Below are positions 38,730 through 40,972 of a stretch of DNA of 40,972 bases, one piece after another (within the stretch, counting starts at the first letter, position 1; every line of letters begins with the position of its first letter). The DNA comes from an uncultured Actinomycetes bacterium (lineage in GTDB: Bacteria; Actinomycetota; Actinomycetes; S36-B12): NCBI GenBank assembly GCA_937902285.1, contig CALGTB010000030.1, positions 1 through 40,972 of the forward strand, read 5' to 3'. The position numbers and the translations under genes were made by a program. The notes beneath the pieces were generated by a model that ran no database searches, was not told where the DNA came from, and saw only the letters and a program-made list of their open reading frames with translations.

Positions 38730-40604
38730 TCACCCGGACAGGAGCGGCGTGATGGCCTCGAGGACCCGCGGGTCCTCGATCGTGCTCGGCACCGGCTCGG
38801 GGCGCCCGTCGGCGATCCCCCGCATGGTCCGGCGGAGGATCTTGCCCGAGCGCGTCTTGGGCAGCCCCGGCACGATGACCACCTCCTTGAGCGCCGCCAC
38901 GGGGCCGATCGCCTCGCGCACGGCGGCGACCACCTCGTCCTGCAGCACCGCCGGATCGACCTGCGCACCGGCCTTCAGCACGACGAACGCCCGCGGGACC
39001 TGGCCCTTCAGCGCATCGTGGACGCCGATCACCGCGCACTCGGCCACCATGGGATGGCCGGCCACGACGGCCTCCATCGACCCCGTCGAGAGTCGATGCC
39101 CCGCGACATTGATCACGTCGTCCGTCCGGCCCATGACGTAGACGTATCCGTCCTCGTCGAGATAGCCGCCGTCACCGGTCGTGTAGCAGCCGTCGAACAC
39201 CTCGAGGTACGACTCGATGTACCGCTGGTCGTCGCGCCACAGCGTCGGCAGGGTCCCCGGCGGCAGGGGAAGCCGCAGGACGATCGCGCCGTCCTGCCCC
39301 GCGGGCACCTCCGCGCCCGCCCCGTCGACGATCCGCACGTCGAACCCCGGCACGGGCACGGTGGGCGACCCGGGCTTGATCGGCATCGGCTCGAGACCGC
39401 GGAGGTTGGCGGCGATCGGCCATCCGGTCTCGGTCTGCCACCAGTTGTCGATCACCGGGACGCCGAGTCGGTCCGTCGCCCAGTGGTAGGTGTCCGGGTC
39501 GAGTCGCTCGCCGGCGAGGAAGAGGGTGCGCAGCGACGACAGGTCGTACTCCGCGACGAGCCAGCCGTCGGGATCCTCCTTCTTGATCGCCCGGATCGCG
39601 GTGGGTGCCGTGAACAGCGCACTGACCCGGTGGTCCTGGATGACCCGCCAGAACGCACCGGCGTCGGGCGTGCCCACCGGCTTCCCCTCGTACAGCACCG
39701 TCGTGGCTCCCGAGATGAGCGGCGCGTAGACGATGTAGGAGTGGCCGACGACCCAGCCCACGTCCGAGGCGGCCCACCACACGTCGTCGGGGCCCATCCC
39801 GTACACCGCGTCGAAGGACCATGCCATGGCCACCGCATGCCCGCCGTTGTCGCGCACCACGCCCTTGGGCCGGCCCGTCGTGCCGGACGTGTAGAGGATG
39901 TACAGGGGGTCAGTCGCGCGCACGGGGACCGCGTCATGCGCCTCCGCCCGGCTCATCGCCTCCGCCCAGTCGATGTCGCCGGCGCCCATCTCGGCCAGCG
40001 CCTGCGGTCGCTGCAGGACGACCGTCGCCGCGGGCCGATGGTGCGCCAGGGCGAGGGCCTCGTCGAGCAGCGGCTTGTAGGCGATCACCCGCGACGCCTC
40101 GATTCCGCAGCTGGCCGTCACGACGGCCGTGGGCTCGGCGTCGTCGATCCGTGCCGCCAGCTCGAGCGGGGCGAAGCCACCGAACACCACGGAGTGAACG
40201 GCGCCGAGGCGGGCGCACGCGAGCATCGCCACGACCGCCTCCGGCACCATGGGCATGTACACGATGACGCGGTCTCCGGCCCCCACGCCGATCCCGGCCA
40301 GCACGCCGGCGAAGCGCGACACCTCATCGAGGAGCTCGCTGTAGGAGATCGCGCGCGAGGTGCCGGTGACGGGGCTGTCGTACTCGATCGCCGTGCGTGC
40401 GCCCCGACCGGCCGCGACATGCCGGTCGAGGGCATTGGCGCAGGTGTTGAGGATGCCGTCGGGGAACCACCGGTAGAGGGGTGCGTCGGTCGAGTCGAGT
40501 GCCTGCGTGGGGGGTTCGATCCAGTCGATGCGGGAACTCGCCCGCAGCCAGAAGGACTCGGGGTCCTCGGCCGCCTCGCGGCGTGCCTCGAGGTACGGGG
40601 TCAC
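38730..40604 (-). CDS. prpE: Propionyl-CoA synthetase (PrpE-type acyl-CoA synthetase)
   Basis: This ANL enzyme activates propionate (also acetate) to the CoA ester with ATP. The 624-residue protein has SVVFGGFAPLELAARIDDA, the phosphate loop YTSGTTGRPKGVV, the adenine-site WWQTETGWP, the hinge YVMGRTDDVINVAGHRLSTGSME, and the catalytic lysine in PKTRSGKILRRTMR. The LSTGSMEAVV wording and the length match PrpE rather than acetyl-CoA synthetase Acs (LGTAEIE). GTG 40604 overlaps the stop of the ion-channel gene as GTGA. It may supply propionyl-CoA metabolism linked to thymine or odd-chain breakdown, but its unit is separate from the glutarate operon. Confidence 0.9.
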   Translation of the reverse strand: MTPYLEARREAAEDPESFWLRASSRIDWIEPPTQALDSTDAPLYRWFPDGILNTCANALDRHVAAGRGARTAIEYDSPVTGTSRAISYSELLDEVSRFAGVLAGIGVGAGDRVIVYMPMVPEAVVAMLACARLGAVHSVVFGGFAPLELAARIDDAEPTAVVTASCGIEASRVIAYKPLLDEALALAHHRPAATVVLQRPQALAEMGAGDIDWAEAMSRAEAHDAVPVRATDPLYILYTSGTTGRPKGVVRDNGGHAVAMAWSFDAVYGMGPDDVWWAASDVGWVVGHSYIVYAPLISGATTVLYEGKPVGTPDAGAFWRVIQDHRVSALFTAPTAIRAIKKEDPDGWLVAEYDLSSLRTLFLAGERLDPDTYHWATDRLGVPVIDNWWQTETGWPIAANLRGLEPMPIKPGSPTVPVPGFDVRIVDGAGAEVPAGQDGAIVLRLPLPPGTLPTLWRDDQRYIESYLEVFDGCYTTGDGGYLDEDGYVYVMGRTDDVINVAGHRLSTGSMEAVVAGHPMVAECAVIGVHDALKGQVPRAFVVLKAGAQVDPAVLQDEVVAAVREAIGPVAALKEVVIVPGLPKTRSGKILRRTMRGIADGRPEPVPSTIEDPRVLEAITPLLSG

Positions 40605-40972
40605 TGCGGGCCGGCCGACAGGCGCCGGTCGCGCTCCGTGACGGCCTTCTTGGCTGCGCCGCCGATGACCCGGATCACCACGGCGATGAAGGCGATGTCG
40701 AGTGCCATCTGCACCATCGTGACGGCGCGAGCGCCGGTGCTCACGGGGGTGATGTCGCCGAAGCCCACCGTGGCCAGCACCGTCAGGGAGAAGTAGTACG
40801 CCGTGAAGCCGTCGAGGGGCTCGGTGAAGGCGGCGGTGTCAGCCTGCGAGATCTCGATGTACGAGATGGCGAACACGGCGAGGAACATCGCCGCCACCAT
40901 GATCAGCGCCTCGGCCGCGCGGATCATCGGGTACCGGGCCTTGGCGACCCGGGAGAGCTGATGCTTGAAGAA
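40601..40972 (-). CDS. Two-helix potassium channel pore protein (5' end outside window)
   Basis: This membrane protein carries one pore module: a first helix (about ALIMVAAMFLAVFAISYIEI), a pore loop with the potassium selectivity filter TVGFGD followed by ITPVS, and a second helix (VTMVQMALDIAFIAVVIRVIGG). A short basic tail follows. The open frame continues to the window edge without a stop: 15 codons lie before ATG 40927, so the start is outside. I cannot say if further helices precede the pore. The stop overlaps the GTG of prpE (GTGA), which would couple a potassium channel to an acyl-CoA synthetase. TVGFGD fits Ion_trans_2-type (KcsA-like) channels. Confidence 0.85.
   Translation of the reverse strand, partial: FFKHQLSRVAKARYPMIRAAEALIMVAAMFLAVFAISYIEISQADTAAFTEPLDGFTAYYFSLTVLATVGFGDITPVSTGARAVTMVQMALDIAFIAVVIRVIGGAAKKAVTERDRRLSAGPQ

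Noticed and set aside
37872..40796. A 974-codon plus-strand open frame opposite prpE, the CoA-transferase gene and the channel gene
   Set aside because: It is antisense to three clear genes, has no recognisable domain, is rich in Arg, Gly and His as expected of a shadow frame in GC-rich DNA, and lacks a ribosome-binding site.

Overview
The window is about 41 kb of gene-dense, high-GC DNA. Genes are often joined by four-base stop/start overlaps and GTG starts are frequent. Together with the MEP-pathway order dxr–rip1/rseP–ispG, this points to an actinobacterium (Actinomycetota). I cannot name a genus. I see no rRNA, tRNA, CRISPR array, insertion sequence, phage or plasmid gene. No stretch over 300 bases lacks a gene; the longest gaps are about 120–160 bases and hold promoters, operators or hairpins.

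Layout. 1–3669 (minus): isoprenoid/housekeeping block of a small HicA-like hypothetical protein, dxr, the site-2 protease rseP and the 5' part of ispG. 3769–6152 (plus): gabT, then two paralogous small secreted proteins. 6190–17233 (minus): a polyamine block of a MocR regulator, an aldehyde dehydrogenase, the PotDABC importer, a PuuB/DadA-like FAD oxidoreductase, an agmatinase-family ureohydrolase and a relative of carboxynorspermidine dehydrogenase. 17379–26112 (plus): a reductive pyrimidine/hydantoin block of beta-ureidopropionase, dihydropyrimidinase, a methylmalonate-semialdehyde dehydrogenase-like enzyme, an LLM flavin oxidoreductase and an NMT1/ThiY-type ABC importer. 26237–27784 (plus): an acyl-CoA ligase. 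27877–33434: a second amine block of an aldehyde dehydrogenase divergent from an Lrp/AsnC regulator, which is chained to a class III aminotransferase, a PPOX-fold flavoprotein and a second FAD oxidoreductase. 33446–38663 (minus): a probable glutarate operon of CaiB-type CoA-transferase, GntR regulator, glutaryl-CoA dehydrogenase, aldehyde dehydrogenase and nitrobindin-like protein. 38730–40972 (minus): propionyl-CoA synthetase coupled to a potassium channel that runs off the window.

How the parts fit (inference). Imported diamines are oxidised or transaminated to aminoaldehydes. The aldehyde dehydrogenases make GABA or 5-aminovalerate, and GabT makes the semialdehydes. C4 carbon leaves as succinate. 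C5 carbon (cadaverine or lysine) leaves as glutarate, glutaryl-CoA and crotonyl-CoA through the glutarate operon. Pyrimidine or hydantoin breakdown gives beta-alanine, which the class III aminotransferase and the MmsA-like enzyme could take to acetyl-CoA. The window thus reads as a nitrogen/carbon salvage island with at least three local regulators (MocR, Lrp, GntR).

The most notable points are the carboxynorspermidine-dehydrogenase relative in a catabolic operon with no decarboxylase, three Lrp-type boxes spaced exactly 31 bp apart, three copies of a near-palindromic GntR operator, an apparent CTG start for dxr, start codons placed as in leaderless mRNAs, and a tandem pair of unrecognised secreted proteins.
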